The notes: generated from the letters alone by a model not told the origin. Shown: positions 48,943 through 63,967, counted from the stretch's first letter. The stretch: DNA of 64,000 bases from Ilex aquifolium (GCA_951799425.1 OX637401.1:33405780-33469779); one strand, 5' to 3'. Numbers and translations are program-made.

Positions 48943-51900
48943 GAATCACCAATTTTGATCTCAATATATTGGTTAGGGTTTCAAGTTCTCATTACAATGC
49001 CGCAAGAGTTAGCTCAATCCGAGTTCGGGAGAAAAAGTTATGTCCGATATACTATTTCATTTTAAAGGAGGACTACTTATTACACCAAACTTGCGTTACA
49101 ATAGAGCCCATGCTAGAGGATTTTTCATGACTTTTGATGTGAATAAAATGGTTAGGGATTCAAGAATTCTTTACAATGCAGCAAGAATCATCTTATTTAG
49201 AGACCGGAGTAAAAAGTTATGTCAGAAATACTAAAGAATGGGAAATTACTTTTTTTTCCTAGTGGAGGGGAATGGCCAACTATACCAAACTTCCATCACC
49301 ATTTCGAACTTGTTAGAACAAGAATCACCAATTTTGATCTCAATATATTGGTTAGGGTTTCAATTTCTCATTACAATGCCGCAAGAGTTAGCTCAATCCG
49401 AGTTCGAGAGAAAAAGTTATGTCCAATATACTATTTCATTTTAAAGGTGGACTACTTATTACACCAAACTTGCGTTACAATAGACCCCATGCTAGAGGAT
49501 TTTTCATGACTTTTGATGTGAATAAAATGGTTAGGGATTCAAGAATTCTTTACAATGCCGCAAGAATCATCTTATTTAGAGACCGGAGTAAAAAGTTATG
49601 TCAGAAATACTAAAGAATGGGAAATTAATTTTTTTTCCTAGTGGAGGGGATGGCCAACTATACCAAACTTCCATCACCATTTCGAACTTGTTAGAAGATG
49701 AATCACCAATTTTGATCTCAATATATTGGTTAGGGTTTCAAGTTCTCATTACAATGCCGCAAGAGTTAGCTCAATCCGAGTTCGGGAGAAAAAGTTATGT
49801 CCGATATACTATTTCATTTTAAAGGAGGACTACTTATTACACCAAACATGCGTTACAATAGAGCCAATGCTAGAGGATTTTTCATGACTTTTGATGTGAA
49901 TAAAATGGTTAGGGATTCAAGAATTCTTTACAATGCAGCAAGAATCATCTTATTTAGAGACCGGAGTAAAAAGTTATGTCAGAAATACTAAAGAATGGGA
50001 AATTACTTTTTTTTCATAGTGGAGGGGATAGCCAACTATACCAAACTTCCATCACCATTTCGAACTTGTTAGAAGATGAATCACCAATTTTGATCTCAAT
50101 ATATTGGTTAGGGTTTCAAGTTCTAATTACAATGCCGCAAGAGTTAGCTCAATCCGAGTTCGGGAGAAACAGTTATGTCCGATATACTATTTCATTTTAA
50201 AGGAGGACTACTTATTACACCAAACTTGCGTTACAATAGAGCCCATGCTAGAGGATTTTTCATGACTTTTGATGTGAATAAAATGGTTAGGGATTCAAGA
50301 ATTCTTTACAATGCCGCAAGAATCATCTTATTTAGAGACCGGAGTAAAAAGTTATGTCAGAAATATTAAAGAATGGAAAATTACTTTTTTTTCCTAGTGG
50401 AGGGGATGACCAACTATACCAAACTTCCATCACCATTTCGAACTTGTTAGAAGATGAATCACCAATTTTGATCTCAATATATTGGTTAGGGTTTCAAGTT
50501 CTCATTACAATGCCGCAAGAGTTATCTCAATCCGAGTACGGGAGAAACAGTTATGTCCGATATACTATTTCATTTTAAAGGTGGACTACTTATTACACCA
50601 AACTTGCGTTACAATAGAGCCCATGCTAGAGGATTTTTCATGACTTTTGATGTGAATAAAATGGTTAGGGATTCAAGAATTCTTTACAATGCAGCAAGAA
50701 TCATCCTAATCAGAGACCGGAGTAAAAAATTATGTCAGAAATACTAAAGAATGGGAAATTACTTTTTTTTCCTAGTGGAGGGGATGGCCAACTATACCAA
50801 ACTTCCATCACCATTTCGAACTTGTTAGAACAAGAATCACCAATTTTGATCTCAATATATTGGTTAGGGTTTCAAGTTCTCATTACAATGCCGCAAGAGT
50901 TAGCTCAATCCGAGTTCGAGAGAAAAAGTTATGTCCAATATACTATTTCATTTTAAAGGTGGACTACTTATTACACCAAACTTGCGTTACAATAGACCCC
51001 ATGCTAGAGGATTTTTCATGACTTTTGATGTGAATAAAATGGTTAGGGATTCAAGAATTCTTTACAATGCCGCAAGAATCATCTTATTTAGAGACCGGAG
51101 TAAAAAGTTATGTCAGAAATACTAAAGAATGGGAAATTACTTTTTTTTCCTAGTGGAGGGGATGGCCAACTATACCAAACTTCCATCACCATTTCGAACT
51201 TGTTAGAAGATGAATCACCAATTTTGATCTCAATATATTGGTTAGGGTTTCAAGTTCTCATTTCAATGCCGCAAGAGTTAGCTCAATCCGAGTTCGGGAG
51301 AAAAAGTTATGTCCGATATACTATTTCATTTTAAAGGTGGACTACTTATTACACCAAACTTGCGTTACAATAGAGCCCATGCTAGAGGATTTTTCATGAC
51401 TTTTGATGTGAATAAAATGGTTAGGGATTCAAGAATTCTTTACAATGCCGCAAGAATCATCTTAATCAGAGACCGGAGTAAAAAGTTATGTCAGAAATAC
51501 TAAAGAATGGGAAATTACTTTTTTTTCCTAGTGGAGGGGAATGGCCAACTATACCAAACTTCCATCACCATTTCGAACTTGTTAGAACAAGAATCACCAA
51601 TTTTGATCTCAATATATTGGTTAGGGTTTCAAGTTCTCATTACAATGCCGCAAGAGTTAGCTCAATCCGAGTTCGGGAGAAAAAGTTATGTCCGATATAC
51701 TATTTCATTTTAAAGGAGGACTACTTATTACACCAAACTTGCGTTACAATAGAGCCCATGCTAGAGGATTTTTCATGACTTTTGATGTGAATAAAATGGT
51801 TAGGGATTCAAGAATTCTTTACAATGCAGCAAGAATCATCTTATTTAGAGACCGGAGTAAAAAGTTATGTCAGAAATACTAAAGAATGGGAAATTACTTT

Positions 51901-54323
51901 TTTTTCCTAGTGGAGGGGAATGGCCAACTATACCAAACTTCCATCACCATTTCGAACTTGTTAGAACAAGAATCACCAATTTTGATCTCAATATATTGGT
52001 TAGGGTTTCAATTTCTCATTACAATGCCGCAAGAGTTAGCTCAATCCGAGTTCGAGAGAAAAAGTTATGTCCAATATACTATTTCATTTTAAAGGTGGAC
52101 TACTTATTACACCAAACTTGCGTTACAATAGACCCCATGCTAGAGGATTTTTCATGACTTTTGATGTGAATAAAATGGTTAGGGATTCAAGAATTCTTTA
52201 CAATGCCGCAAGAATCATCTTATTTAGAGACCGGAGTAAAAAGTTATGTCAGAAATACTAAAGAATGGGAAATTAATTTTTTTTCCTAGTGGAGGGGATG
52301 GCCAACTATACCAAACTTCCATCACCATTTCGAACTTGTTAGAAGATGAATCACCAATTTTGATCTCAATATATTGGTTAGGGTTTCAAGTTCTCATTAC
52401 AATGCCGCAAGAGTTAGCTCAATCCGAGTTCGGGAGAAAAAGTTATGTCCGATATACTATTTCATTTTAAAGGAGGACTACTTATTACACCAAACATGCG
52501 TTACAATAGAGCCAATGCTAGAGGATTTTTCATGACTTTTGATGTGAATAAAATGGTTAGGGATTCAAGAATTCTTTACAATGCAGCAAGAATCATCTTA
52601 TTTAGAGACCGGAGTAAAAAGTTATGTCAGAAATACTAAAGAATGGGAAATTACTTTTTTTTCATAGTGGAGGGGATAGCCAACTATACCAAACTTCCAT
52701 CACCATTTCGAACTTGTTAGAAGATGAATCACCAATTTTGATCTCAATATATTGGTTAGGGTTTCAAGTTCTAATTACAATGCCGCAAGAGTTAGCTCAA
52801 TCCGAGTTCGGGAGAAACAGTTATGTCCGATATACTATTTCATTTTAAAGGAGGACTACTTATTACACCAAACTTGCGTTACAATAGAGCCCATGCTAGA
52901 GGATTTTTCATGACTTTTGATGTGAATAAAATGGTTAGGGATTCAAGAATTCTTTACAATGCCGCAAGAATCATCTTATTTAGAGACCGGAGTAAAAAGT
53001 TATGTCAGAAATATTAAAGAATGGAAAATTACTTTTTTTTCCTAGTGGAGGGGATGACCAACTATACCAAACTTCCATCACCATTTCGAACTTGTTAGAA
53101 GATGAATCACCAATTTTGATCTCAATATATTGGTTAGGGTTTCAAGTTCTCATTACAATGCCGCAAGAGTTATCTCAATCCGAGTACGGGAGAAACAGTT
53201 ATGTCCGATATACTATTTCATTTTAAAGGTGGACTACTTATTACACCAAACTTGCGTTACAATAGAGCCCATGCTAGAGGATTTTTCATGACTTTTGATG
53301 TGAATAAAATGGTTAGGGATTCAAGAATTCTTTACAATGCAGCAAGAATCATCCTAATCAGAGACCGGAGTAAAAAATTATGTCAGAAATACTAAAGAAT
53401 GGGAAATTACTTTTTTTTCCTAGTGGAGGGGATGGCCAACTATACCAAACTTCCATCACCATTTCGAACTTGTTAGAACAAGAATCACCAATTTTGATCT
53501 CAATATATTGGTTAGGGTTTCAAGTTCTCATTACAATGCCGCAAGAGTTAGCTCAATCCGAGTTCGAGAGAAAAAGTTATGTCCAATATACTATTTCATT
53601 TTAAAGGTGGACTACTTATTACACCAAACTTGCGTTACAATAGACCCCATGCTAGAGGATTTTTCATGACTTTTGATGTGAATAAAATGGTTAGGGATTC
53701 AAGAATTCTTTACAATGCCGCAAGAATCATCTTATTTAGAGACCGGAGTAAAAAGTTATGTCAGAAATACTAAAGAATGGGAAATTACTTTTTTTTCCTA
53801 GTGGAGGGGATGGCCAACTATACCAAACTTCCATCACCATTTCGAACTTGTTAGAAGATGAATCACCAATTTTGATCTCAATATATTGGTTAGGGTTTCA
53901 AGTTCTCATTTCAATGCCGCAAGAGTTAGCTCAATCCGAGTTCGGGAGAAAAAGTTATGTCCGATATACTATTTCATTTTAAAGGTGGACTACTTATTAC
54001 ACCAAACTTGCGTTACAATAGAGCCCATGCTAGAGGATTTTTCATGACTTTTGATGTGAATAAAATGGTTAGGGATTCAAGAATTCTTTACAATGCCGCA
54101 AGAATCATCTTAATCAGAGACCGGAGTAAAAAGTTATGTCAGAAATACTAAAGAATGGGAAATTACTTTTTTTTCCTAGTGGAGGGGAATGGCCAACTAT
54201 ACCAAACTTCCATCACCATTTCGAACTTGTTAGAACAAGAATCACCAATTTTGATCTCAATATATTGGTTAGGGTTTCAAGTTCTCATTACAATGCCGCA
54301 AGAGTTAGCTCAATCCGAGTTCG
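48943..54323 (+). repeat. Tandem duplication of a 2648-bp block (7 units)
   Basis: Positions 48943-51675 match 51591-54323 at a shift of 2648 bp. Shared marks are caatttctcatt (near 49362 and 52010), attaatttttttt (near 49625 and 52273), agccaatgct (near 49863 and 52511), ggggatagcc (near 50026 and 52674), ttctaattac (near 50121 and 52769), ggggatgacc (near 50403 and 53051), cgagtacggg (near 50534 and 53182) and gtaaaaaattatg (near 50723 and 53371). The left limit is the change from agaaggtgaatc to agaacaagaatc at 48940-48942. The right limit is gttcgggag against gttcgagag at 51676 and 54324. I noticed no difference inside the matched range, so the event is recent. Confidence 0.9.
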
Positions 54324-56130
54324 AGAGAAAAAGTTATGTCCAATATACTATTTCATTTTAAAGGTGGACTACTTATTACACCAAACTTGCGTTACAATAG
54401 ACCCCATGCTAGAGGATTTTTCATGACTTTTGATGTGAATAAAATGGTTAGGGATTCAAGAATTCTTTACAATGCCGCAAGAATCATCTTATTTAGATAC
54501 CGGAGTAAAAAGTTATGTCAGAAATACTAAAGAATGGGAAATTAATTTTTTTTCCTAGTGGAGGGGATGGCCAACTATACCAAACTTCCATCACCATTTC
54601 GAACTTGTTAGAAGATGAATCACCAATTTTGATCTCAATATATTGGTTAGGGTTTCAAGTTCTCATTACAATGCCGCAAGAGTTAGCTCAATCCGAGTTC
54701 GGGAGAAAAAGTTATGTCCGATATACTATTTCATTTTAAAGGAGGACTACTTATTACACCAAACATGCGTTACAATAGAGCCAATGCTAGAGGATTTTTC
54801 ATGACTTTTGATGTGAATAAAATGGTTAGGGATTCAAGAATTCTTTACAATGCAGCAAGAATCATCTTATTTAGAGACCGGAGTAAAAAGTTATGTCAGA
54901 AATACAAAAGAATGGGAAATTACTTTTTTTTCATAGTGGAGGGGATGGCCAACTATACCAAACTTCCATCACCATTTCGAACTTGTTAGAAGATGAATCA
55001 CCAATTTTGATCTCAATATATTGGTTAGGGTTTCAAGTTCTAATTACAATGCCGCAAGAGTTAGCTCAATCCGAGTTCGGAAGAAACAGTTATGTCCGAT
55101 ATACTATTTCATTTTAAAGGAGGACTACTTATTACACCAAACTTGCGTTACAATAGAGCCCATGCTAGAGGATTTTTCATGACTTTTGATGTGAATAAAA
55201 TGGTTAGGGATTCAAGAATTCTTTACAATGCCGCAAGAATCATCTTATTTAGAGACCGGAGTAAAAAGTTATGTCAGAAATATTAAAGAATGGAAAATTA
55301 CTTTTTTTTCCTAGTGGAGGGGATGACCAACTATACCAAACTTCCATCACCATTTCGAACTTGTTAGAAGATGAATCACCAATTTTGATCTCAATATATT
55401 GGTTAGGGTTTCAAGTTCTCATTACAATGCCGCAAGAGTTATCTCAATCCGAGTACGGGAGAAACAGTTATGTCCGATATACTATTTCATTTTAAAGGTG
55501 GACTACTTATTACACCAAACTTGCGTTACAATAGAGCCCATGCTAGAGGATTTTTCATGACTTTTGATGTGAATAAAATGGTTAGGGATTCAAGAATTCT
55601 TTACAATGCAGCAAGAATCATCCTAATCAGAGACCGGAGTAAAAAATTATGTCAGAAATACTAAAGAATGGGAAATTACTTTTTTTTCCTAGTGGAGGGG
55701 ATGGCCAACTATACCAAACTTCCATCACCATTTCGAACTTGTTAGAACAAGAATCACCAATTTTGATCTCAAAATATTGGTTAGGGTTTCAAGTTCTCAT
55801 TACAATGCCGCAAGAGTTAGCTCAATCCGAGTTCGAGAGAAAAAGTTATGTCCAATATACTATTTCATTTTAAAGGTGGACTACTTATTACACCAAACTT
55901 GCGTTACAATAGACCCCATGCTAGAGGATTTTTCATGACTTTTGATGTGAATAAAATGGTTAGGGATTCAAGAATTCTTTACAATGCCGCAAGAATCATC
56001 TTATTTAGAGACCGGAGTAAAAAGTTATGTCAGAAATACTAAAGAATGGGAAATTACTTTTTTTTCCTAGTGGAGGGGATGGCCAACTATACCAAACTTC
56101 CATCACCATTTCGAACTTGTTAGAAGATGA
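54324..56130 (+). repeat. Third, shorter relative of the 2648-bp block
   Basis: From about 54.3 to 56.1 kb the units repeat the order of about 52.1-53.8 kb at a shift of about 2269 bp (six 378-bp units): attaatttttttt, agccaatgct, tcatagtgg with ttctaattac, ggggatgacc with cgagtacggg, gtaaaaaattatg, agaacaagaatc. It differs by ggggatggcc for ggggatagcc, aaatacaaaag, gttcggaagaaac and tcaaaatattgg. It is thus an older sister of the two 2648-bp copies, later swept into the 5298-bp duplication. Confidence 0.78.
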
Positions 56131-56595
56131 ATCACCAATTTTGATCTCAATATATTGGTTAGGGTTTCAAGTTCTCATTACAATGCCGCAAGAGTTAGCT
56201 CAATCCGAGTTCGGGAGAAAAAGTTATGTCCGATATACTATTTCATTTTAAAGGAGGACTACTTATTACACCAAACATGCGTTACAATAGAGCCCATGCT
56301 AGAGGATTTTTCATGACTTTTGATGTGAATAAAATGGTTAGGGATTCAAGAATTCTTTACAATGCAGCAAGAATCATCTTATTTAGAGACCGGAGTAAAA
56401 AGTTATGTCAGAAATACTAAAGAATGGGAAATTACTTTTTTTTCATAGTGGAGGGGATGGCCAAGTATACCAAACTTCCATCACCATTTCGAACTTGTTA
56501 GAAGATGAATCACCAATTTTGATCTGAATATATTGGTTAGGGTTTCAAGTTCTAATTACAATGCCGCAAGAGTTAGCTCAATCCGAGTTCGGGAG

Positions 56596-57355
56596 AAACA
56601 GTTATGTCCGATATACTATTTCATTTTAAAGGAGGACTACTTATTACACCAAACTTGCGTTACAATAGAGCCCATGCTAGAGGATTTTTCATGACTTTTG
56701 ATGTGAATAAAATGGTTAGGGATAAAAGAATTCTTTACAATGCCGCAAGAATCATCTTATTTAGAGACCGGAGTAAAAAGTTATGTCAGAAATATTAAAG
56801 AATGGAAAATTATTTTTTTTCCTAGTGGAGGGGATGACCAACTATTATACCAAACTTCCATCACCATTTCGAACTTGTTAGAAGATGAATCACCAATTTT
56901 GATCTCAATATATTGGTTAGGGTTTCAAGTTCTCATTACAATGCCGCAAGAGTTATCTCAATCCGAGTACGGGAGAAACAGTTATGTCCGATATACTATT
57001 TCATTTTAAAGGTGGACTACTTATTACACCAAACTTGCGTTACAATAGACCCCATGCTAGAGGATTTTTCATGACTTTTGATGTGAATAAAATGGTTAGG
57101 GATTCAAGAATTCTTTACAATGCAGCAAGAATCATCCTAATCAGAGACCGGAGTAAAAAATTATGTCAGAAATACTAAAGAATGGGAAATTACTTTTTTT
57201 TTCCTAGTGGAGGGGAATGGCCAACTATACCAAACTTCCATCACCATTTCGAACTTGTTAGAAGATGAATCACCAATTTTGATCTCAATATATTGGTTAG
57301 GGTTTCAAGTTCTCATTACAATGCCGCAAGAGTTAGCTCAATCCGAGTTCGGGAG
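56596..57355 (+). repeat. Two consecutive 380-bp units with indels
   Basis: The first (56596-56975) lacks one base before the T run (aaaattatttttttt) and gains three in caactattatacc, a net change from 378 to 380 bp. It also has gataaaagaatt in half A. The second (56976-57355) has a nine-T run instead of eight. Both recur at 61894-62653 within the 5298-bp duplication. Confidence 0.9.
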
Positions 57356-60300
57356 AAAAAGTTATGTCCGATATACTATTTCATTTTAAAGGAGGACTAC
57401 TTATTACACCAAACTTGCGTTACAATAGAGCCCATGCTAGAGGATTTTTCATGACTTTTGATGTGAATAAAATGGTTAGGGATTCAAGAATTCTTTACAA
57501 TGCCGCAAGAATCATCTTATTTAGAGACCGGAGTAAAAAGTTATGTCAGAAATACTAAAGAATGGGAAATTACTTTTTTTTCCTAGTGGAGGGGATGGCC
57601 AACTATACCAAACTTCCATCACCATTTCGAACTTGTTAGAAGATGAATCACCAATTTTGATCTCAATATATTGGTTAGGGTTTCAAGTTCTCATTACAAT
57701 GCCGCAAGAGTTAGCTCAATCCGAGTTCGGGAGAAAAAGTTATGTCCGATATACTATTTCATTTTAAAGGTGGACTACTTATTACACCAAACTTGCGTTA
57801 CAATAGAGCCCATGCTAGAGGATTTTTCATGACTTTTGATGTGAATAAAATGGTTAGGGATTCAAGAATTCTTTACAATGCCGCAAGAATCATCTTATTT
57901 AGAGACCGGAGTAAAAAGTTATGTCAGAAATACTAAAGAATGGGAAATTACTTTTTTTTCCTAGTGGAGGGAATGGCCAACTATACCAAACTTCCATCAC
58001 CATTTCGAACTTGTTAGAAGATGAATCATCAATTTTGATCTCAATATATTGGTTAGGGTTTCAAGTTCTCATTACAATGCCGCAAGAGTTAGCTCAATCC
58101 GAGTTCGGGAGAAACAGTTATGTCCGATATACTATTTCATTTTAAAGGTGGACTACTTATTACACCAAACTTGCGTTACAATAGAGCCCATGCTAGAGGA
58201 TTTTTCATGACTTTTGATGTGAATAAAATGGTTAGGGATTCAAGAATTCTTTACAATGCAGCAAGAATCATCTTAATCAGAGACCGGAGTAAAAAGTTCT
58301 GTCAGAAATACTAAAGAATGGGAAATTACTTTTTTTTCCTAGTGGAGGGGAATGGCCAACTATACCAAACTTCCATCACCATTTCGAACTTGTTAGAAGA
58401 TGAATCACCAATTTTGATCTCAATATATTGGTTAGGGTTTCAAGTTCTCATTACAATGCCGCAAGAGTTAGCTCAATCCGAGTTCGGGAGAAACAGTTAT
58501 GTCCGATATACTATTTCATTTTAAAGGTGGACTACTTATTACACCAAACTTGCGTTACAATAGAGCCCATGCTAGAGGATTTTTCATGACTTTTGATGTG
58601 AATAAAATGGTTAGGGATTCAAGAATTCTTTACAATGCAGCAAGAATCATCTTAATCAGAGACCGGAGTAAAAAGTTATGTCAGAAATACTAAAGAATGG
58701 GAAATTACTTTTTTTTCCTAGTGGAGGGGAATGGCCAACTATACCAAACTTCCATCACCATTTCGAACTTGTTAGAAGGTGAATCACCAATTTTGATCTC
58801 AATATATTGGTTAGGGTTTCAAGTTCTCATTACAATGCCGCAAGAGTTAGCTCAATCCGAGTTCGGGAGAAAAAGTTATGTCCGATATACTATTTCATTT
58901 TAAAGGAGGACTACTTATTACACCAAACTTGCGTTACAATAGAGCCCATGCTAGAGGATTTTTCATGACTTTTGATGTGAATAAAATGGTTAGGGATTCA
59001 AGAATTCTTTACAATGCAGCAAGAATCATCTTATTTAGAGACCGGAGTAAACAGTTATGTCAGAAATACTAAAGAATGGCAAATTACTTTTTTTTCATAG
59101 TGGAGGGGATGGCCAACTATACAAAACTTCCATCACCATTTCGAACTTGTTAGAAGATGAATCACCAATTTTGATCTCAATATATTGGTTAGGGTTTCAA
59201 GTTCTCATTACAATGCCGCAAGAGTTAGCTCAATCCGAGTTCGGGAGAAACAGTTATGTCCGATATACTATTTCATTTTAAAGCTGGACTACTTATTACA
59301 CCAAACTTGCGTTACAATAGAGCCCATGCTAGAGGATTTTTCATGACTTTTGATGTGAATAAAATGGTTATGGATTCAAGAATTCTTTACAATGCCGCAA
59401 GAATCATCTTATTTAGAGACCGGAGTAAAAAGTTATGTCAGAAATACTAAAGAATGGGAAATTACTTTTTTTTCCTAGTGGAGGGAATGGCCAACTATGC
59501 CAAACTTCCATCACCATTTCGAACTTGTTAGAAGATGAATCATCAATTTTGATCTCAATATATTGGTTAGGGTTTCAAGTTCTCATTACAATGCCGCAAG
59601 AGTTAGCTCAATCCGAGTTCGGGAGAAAAAGTTATGTCCGATATACTATTTCATTTTAAAGGTGGACTACTTATTACACCAAACTTGCGTTACAATAGAG
59701 CCCATGCTAGAGGATTTTTCATGACTTTTGATGTGAATAAAATGGTTAGGGATTCAAGAATTCTTTACAATGCCGCAAGAATCATCTTATTTAGATACCG
59801 GAGTAAAAAGTTATGTCAGAAATACTAAAGAATGGGAAATTAATTTTTTTTCCTAGTGGAGGGGATGGCCAACTATACCAAACTTCCATCACCATTTCGA
59901 ACTTGTTAGAAGATGAATCACCAATTTTGATCTCAATATATTGGTTAGGGTTTCAAGTTCTCATTACAATGCCGCAAGAGTTAGCTCAATCCGAGTTCGG
60001 GAGAAAAAGTTATGTCCGATATACTATTTCATTTTAAAGGAGGACTACTTATTACACCAAACATGCGTTACAATAGAGCCAATGCTAGAGGATTTTTCAT
60101 GACTTTTGATGTGAATAAAATGGTTAGGGATTCAAGAATTCTTTACAATGCAGCAAGAATCATCTTATTTAGAGACCGGAGTAAAAAGTTATGTCAGAAA
60201 TACAAAAGAATGGGAAATTACTTTTTTTTCATAGTGGAGGGGATGGCCAACTATACCAAACTTCCATCACCATTTCGAACTTGTTAGAAGATGAATCACC

Positions 60301-63300
60301 AATTTTGATCTCAATATATTGGTTAGGGTTTCAAGTTCTAATTACAATGCCGCAAGAGTTAGCTCAATCCGAGTTCGGAAGAAACAGTTATGTCCGATAT
60401 ACTATTTCATTTTAAAGGAGGACTACTTATTACACCAAACTTGCGTTACAATAGAGCCCATGCTAGAGGATTTTTCATGACTTTTGATGTGAATAAAATG
60501 GTTAGGGATTCAAGAATTCTTTACAATGCCGCAAGAATCATCTTATTTAGAGACCGGAGTAAAAAGTTATGTCAGAAATATTAAAGAATGGAAAATTACT
60601 TTTTTTTCCTAGTGGAGGGGATGACCAACTATACCAAACTTCCATCACCATTTCGAACTTGTTAGAAGATGAATCACCAATTTTGATCTCAATATATTGG
60701 TTAGGGTTTCAAGTTCTCATTACAATGCCGCAAGAGTTATCTCAATCCGAGTACGGGAGAAACAGTTATGTCCGATATACTATTTCATTTTAAAGGTGGA
60801 CTACTTATTACACCAAACTTGCGTTACAATAGAGCCCATGCTAGAGGATTTTTCATGACTTTTGATGTGAATAAAATGGTTAGGGATTCAAGAATTCTTT
60901 ACAATGCAGCAAGAATCATCCTAATCAGAGACCGGAGTAAAAAATTATGTCAGAAATACTAAAGAATGGGAAATTACTTTTTTTTCCTAGTGGAGGGGAT
61001 GGCCAACTATACCAAACTTCCATCACCATTTCGAACTTGTTAGAACAAGAATCACCAATTTTGATCTCAAAATATTGGTTAGGGTTTCAAGTTCTCATTA
61101 CAATGCCGCAAGAGTTAGCTCAATCCGAGTTCGAGAGAAAAAGTTATGTCCAATATACTATTTCATTTTAAAGGTGGACTACTTATTACACCAAACTTGC
61201 GTTACAATAGACCCCATGCTAGAGGATTTTTCATGACTTTTGATGTGAATAAAATGGTTAGGGATTCAAGAATTCTTTACAATGCCGCAAGAATCATCTT
61301 ATTTAGAGACCGGAGTAAAAAGTTATGTCAGAAATACTAAAGAATGGGAAATTACTTTTTTTTCCTAGTGGAGGGGATGGCCAACTATACCAAACTTCCA
61401 TCACCATTTCGAACTTGTTAGAAGATGAATCACCAATTTTGATCTCAATATATTGGTTAGGGTTTCAAGTTCTCATTACAATGCCGCAAGAGTTAGCTCA
61501 ATCCGAGTTCGGGAGAAAAAGTTATGTCCGATATACTATTTCATTTTAAAGGAGGACTACTTATTACACCAAACATGCGTTACAATAGAGCCCATGCTAG
61601 AGGATTTTTCATGACTTTTGATGTGAATAAAATGGTTAGGGATTCAAGAATTCTTTACAATGCAGCAAGAATCATCTTATTTAGAGACCGGAGTAAAAAG
61701 TTATGTCAGAAATACTAAAGAATGGGAAATTACTTTTTTTTCATAGTGGAGGGGATGGCCAAGTATACCAAACTTCCATCACCATTTCGAACTTGTTAGA
61801 AGATGAATCACCAATTTTGATCTGAATATATTGGTTAGGGTTTCAAGTTCTAATTACAATGCCGCAAGAGTTAGCTCAATCCGAGTTCGGGAGAAACAGT
61901 TATGTCCGATATACTATTTCATTTTAAAGGAGGACTACTTATTACACCAAACTTGCGTTACAATAGAGCCCATGCTAGAGGATTTTTCATGACTTTTGAT
62001 GTGAATAAAATGGTTAGGGATAAAAGAATTCTTTACAATGCCGCAAGAATCATCTTATTTAGAGACCGGAGTAAAAAGTTATGTCAGAAATATTAAAGAA
62101 TGGAAAATTATTTTTTTTCCTAGTGGAGGGGATGACCAACTATTATACCAAACTTCCATCACCATTTCGAACTTGTTAGAAGATGAATCACCAATTTTGA
62201 TCTCAATATATTGGTTAGGGTTTCAAGTTCTCATTACAATGCCGCAAGAGTTATCTCAATCCGAGTACGGGAGAAACAGTTATGTCCGATATACTATTTC
62301 ATTTTAAAGGTGGACTACTTATTACACCAAACTTGCGTTACAATAGACCCCATGCTAGAGGATTTTTCATGACTTTTGATGTGAATAAAATGGTTAGGGA
62401 TTCAAGAATTCTTTACAATGCAGCAAGAATCATCCTAATCAGAGACCGGAGTAAAAAATTATGTCAGAAATACTAAAGAATGGGAAATTACTTTTTTTTT
62501 CCTAGTGGAGGGGAATGGCCAACTATACCAAACTTCCATCACCATTTCGAACTTGTTAGAAGATGAATCACCAATTTTGATCTCAATATATTGGTTAGGG
62601 TTTCAAGTTCTCATTACAATGCCGCAAGAGTTAGCTCAATCCGAGTTCGGGAGAAAAAGTTATGTCCGATATACTATTTCATTTTAAAGGAGGACTACTT
62701 ATTACACCAAACTTGCGTTACAATAGAGCCCATGCTAGAGGATTTTTCATGACTTTTGATGTGAATAAAATGGTTAGGGATTCAAGAATTCTTTACAATG
62801 CCGCAAGAATCATCTTATTTAGAGACCGGAGTAAAAAGTTATGTCAGAAATACTAAAGAATGGGAAATTACTTTTTTTTCCTAGTGGAGGGGATGGCCAA
62901 CTATACCAAACTTCCATCACCATTTCGAACTTGTTAGAAGATGAATCACCAATTTTGATCTCAATATATTGGTTAGGGTTTCAAGTTCTCATTACAATGC
63001 CGCAAGAGTTAGCTCAATCCGAGTTCGGGAGAAAAAGTTATGTCCGATATACTATTTCATTTTAAAGGTGGACTACTTATTACACCAAACTTGCGTTACA
63101 ATAGAGCCCATGCTAGAGGATTTTTCATGACTTTTGATGTGAATAAAATGGTTAGGGATTCAAGAATTCTTTACAATGCCGCAAGAATCATCTTATTTAG
63201 AGACCGGAGTAAAAAGTTATGTCAGAAATACTAAAGAATGGGAAATTACTTTTTTTTCCTAGTGGAGGGAATGGCCAACTATACCAAACTTCCATCACCA

Positions 63301-63967
63301 TTTCGAACTTGTTAGAAGATGAATCATCAATTTTGATCTCAATATATTGGTTAGGGTTTCAAGTTCTCATTACAATGCCGCAAGAGTTAGCTCAATCCGA
63401 GTTCGGGAGAAACAGTTATGTCCGATATACTATTTCATTTTAAAGGTGGACTACTTATTACACCAAACTTGCGTTACAATAGAGCCCATGCTAGAGGATT
63501 TTTCATGACTTTTGATGTGAATAAAATGGTTAGGGATTCAAGAATTCTTTACAATGCAGCAAGAATCATCTTAATCAGAGACCGGAGTAAAAAGTTCTGT
63601 CAGAAATACTAAAGAATGGGAAATTACTTTTTTTTCCTAGTGGAGGGGAATGGCCAACTATACCAAACTTCCATCACCATTTCGAACTTGTTAGAAGATG
63701 AATCACCAATTTTGATCTCAATATATTGGTTAGGGTTTCAAGTTCTCATTACAATGCCGCAAGAGTTAGCTCAATCCGAGTTCGGGAGAAACAGTTATGT
63801 CCGATATACTATTTCATTTTAAAGGTGGACTACTTATTACACCAAACTTGCGTTACAATAGAGCCCATGCTAGAGGATTTTTCATGACTTTTGATGTGAA
63901 TAAAATGGTTAGGGATTCAAGAATTCTTTACAATGCAGCAAGAATCATCTTAATCAGAGACCGGAGT

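Larger units (their letters stand above)
41454..49210 (+). repeat. Domain 4: island of first-family units
   Basis: R-type half B (aatgagaaatt with ttggcaattata) reappears near 41.66, 43.55, 43.93, 44.69, 46.59, 46.96 and 47.72 kb. It comes together with gtgaacaaaatgg, gcagcgag, tcaagtattctt, gagttatctc and accaaccttcc, all marks of the left part of the window. R-type copies are absent at about 32-41.6 kb and after about 47.9 kb. Second-family units flank the island on both sides. Its private marks include attaccaatttt for atcaccaatttt (R-type copies near 43.64, 44.02, 46.67 and 47.05 kb), ttttgaaagg and tttttactagtgg. Confidence 0.78.
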
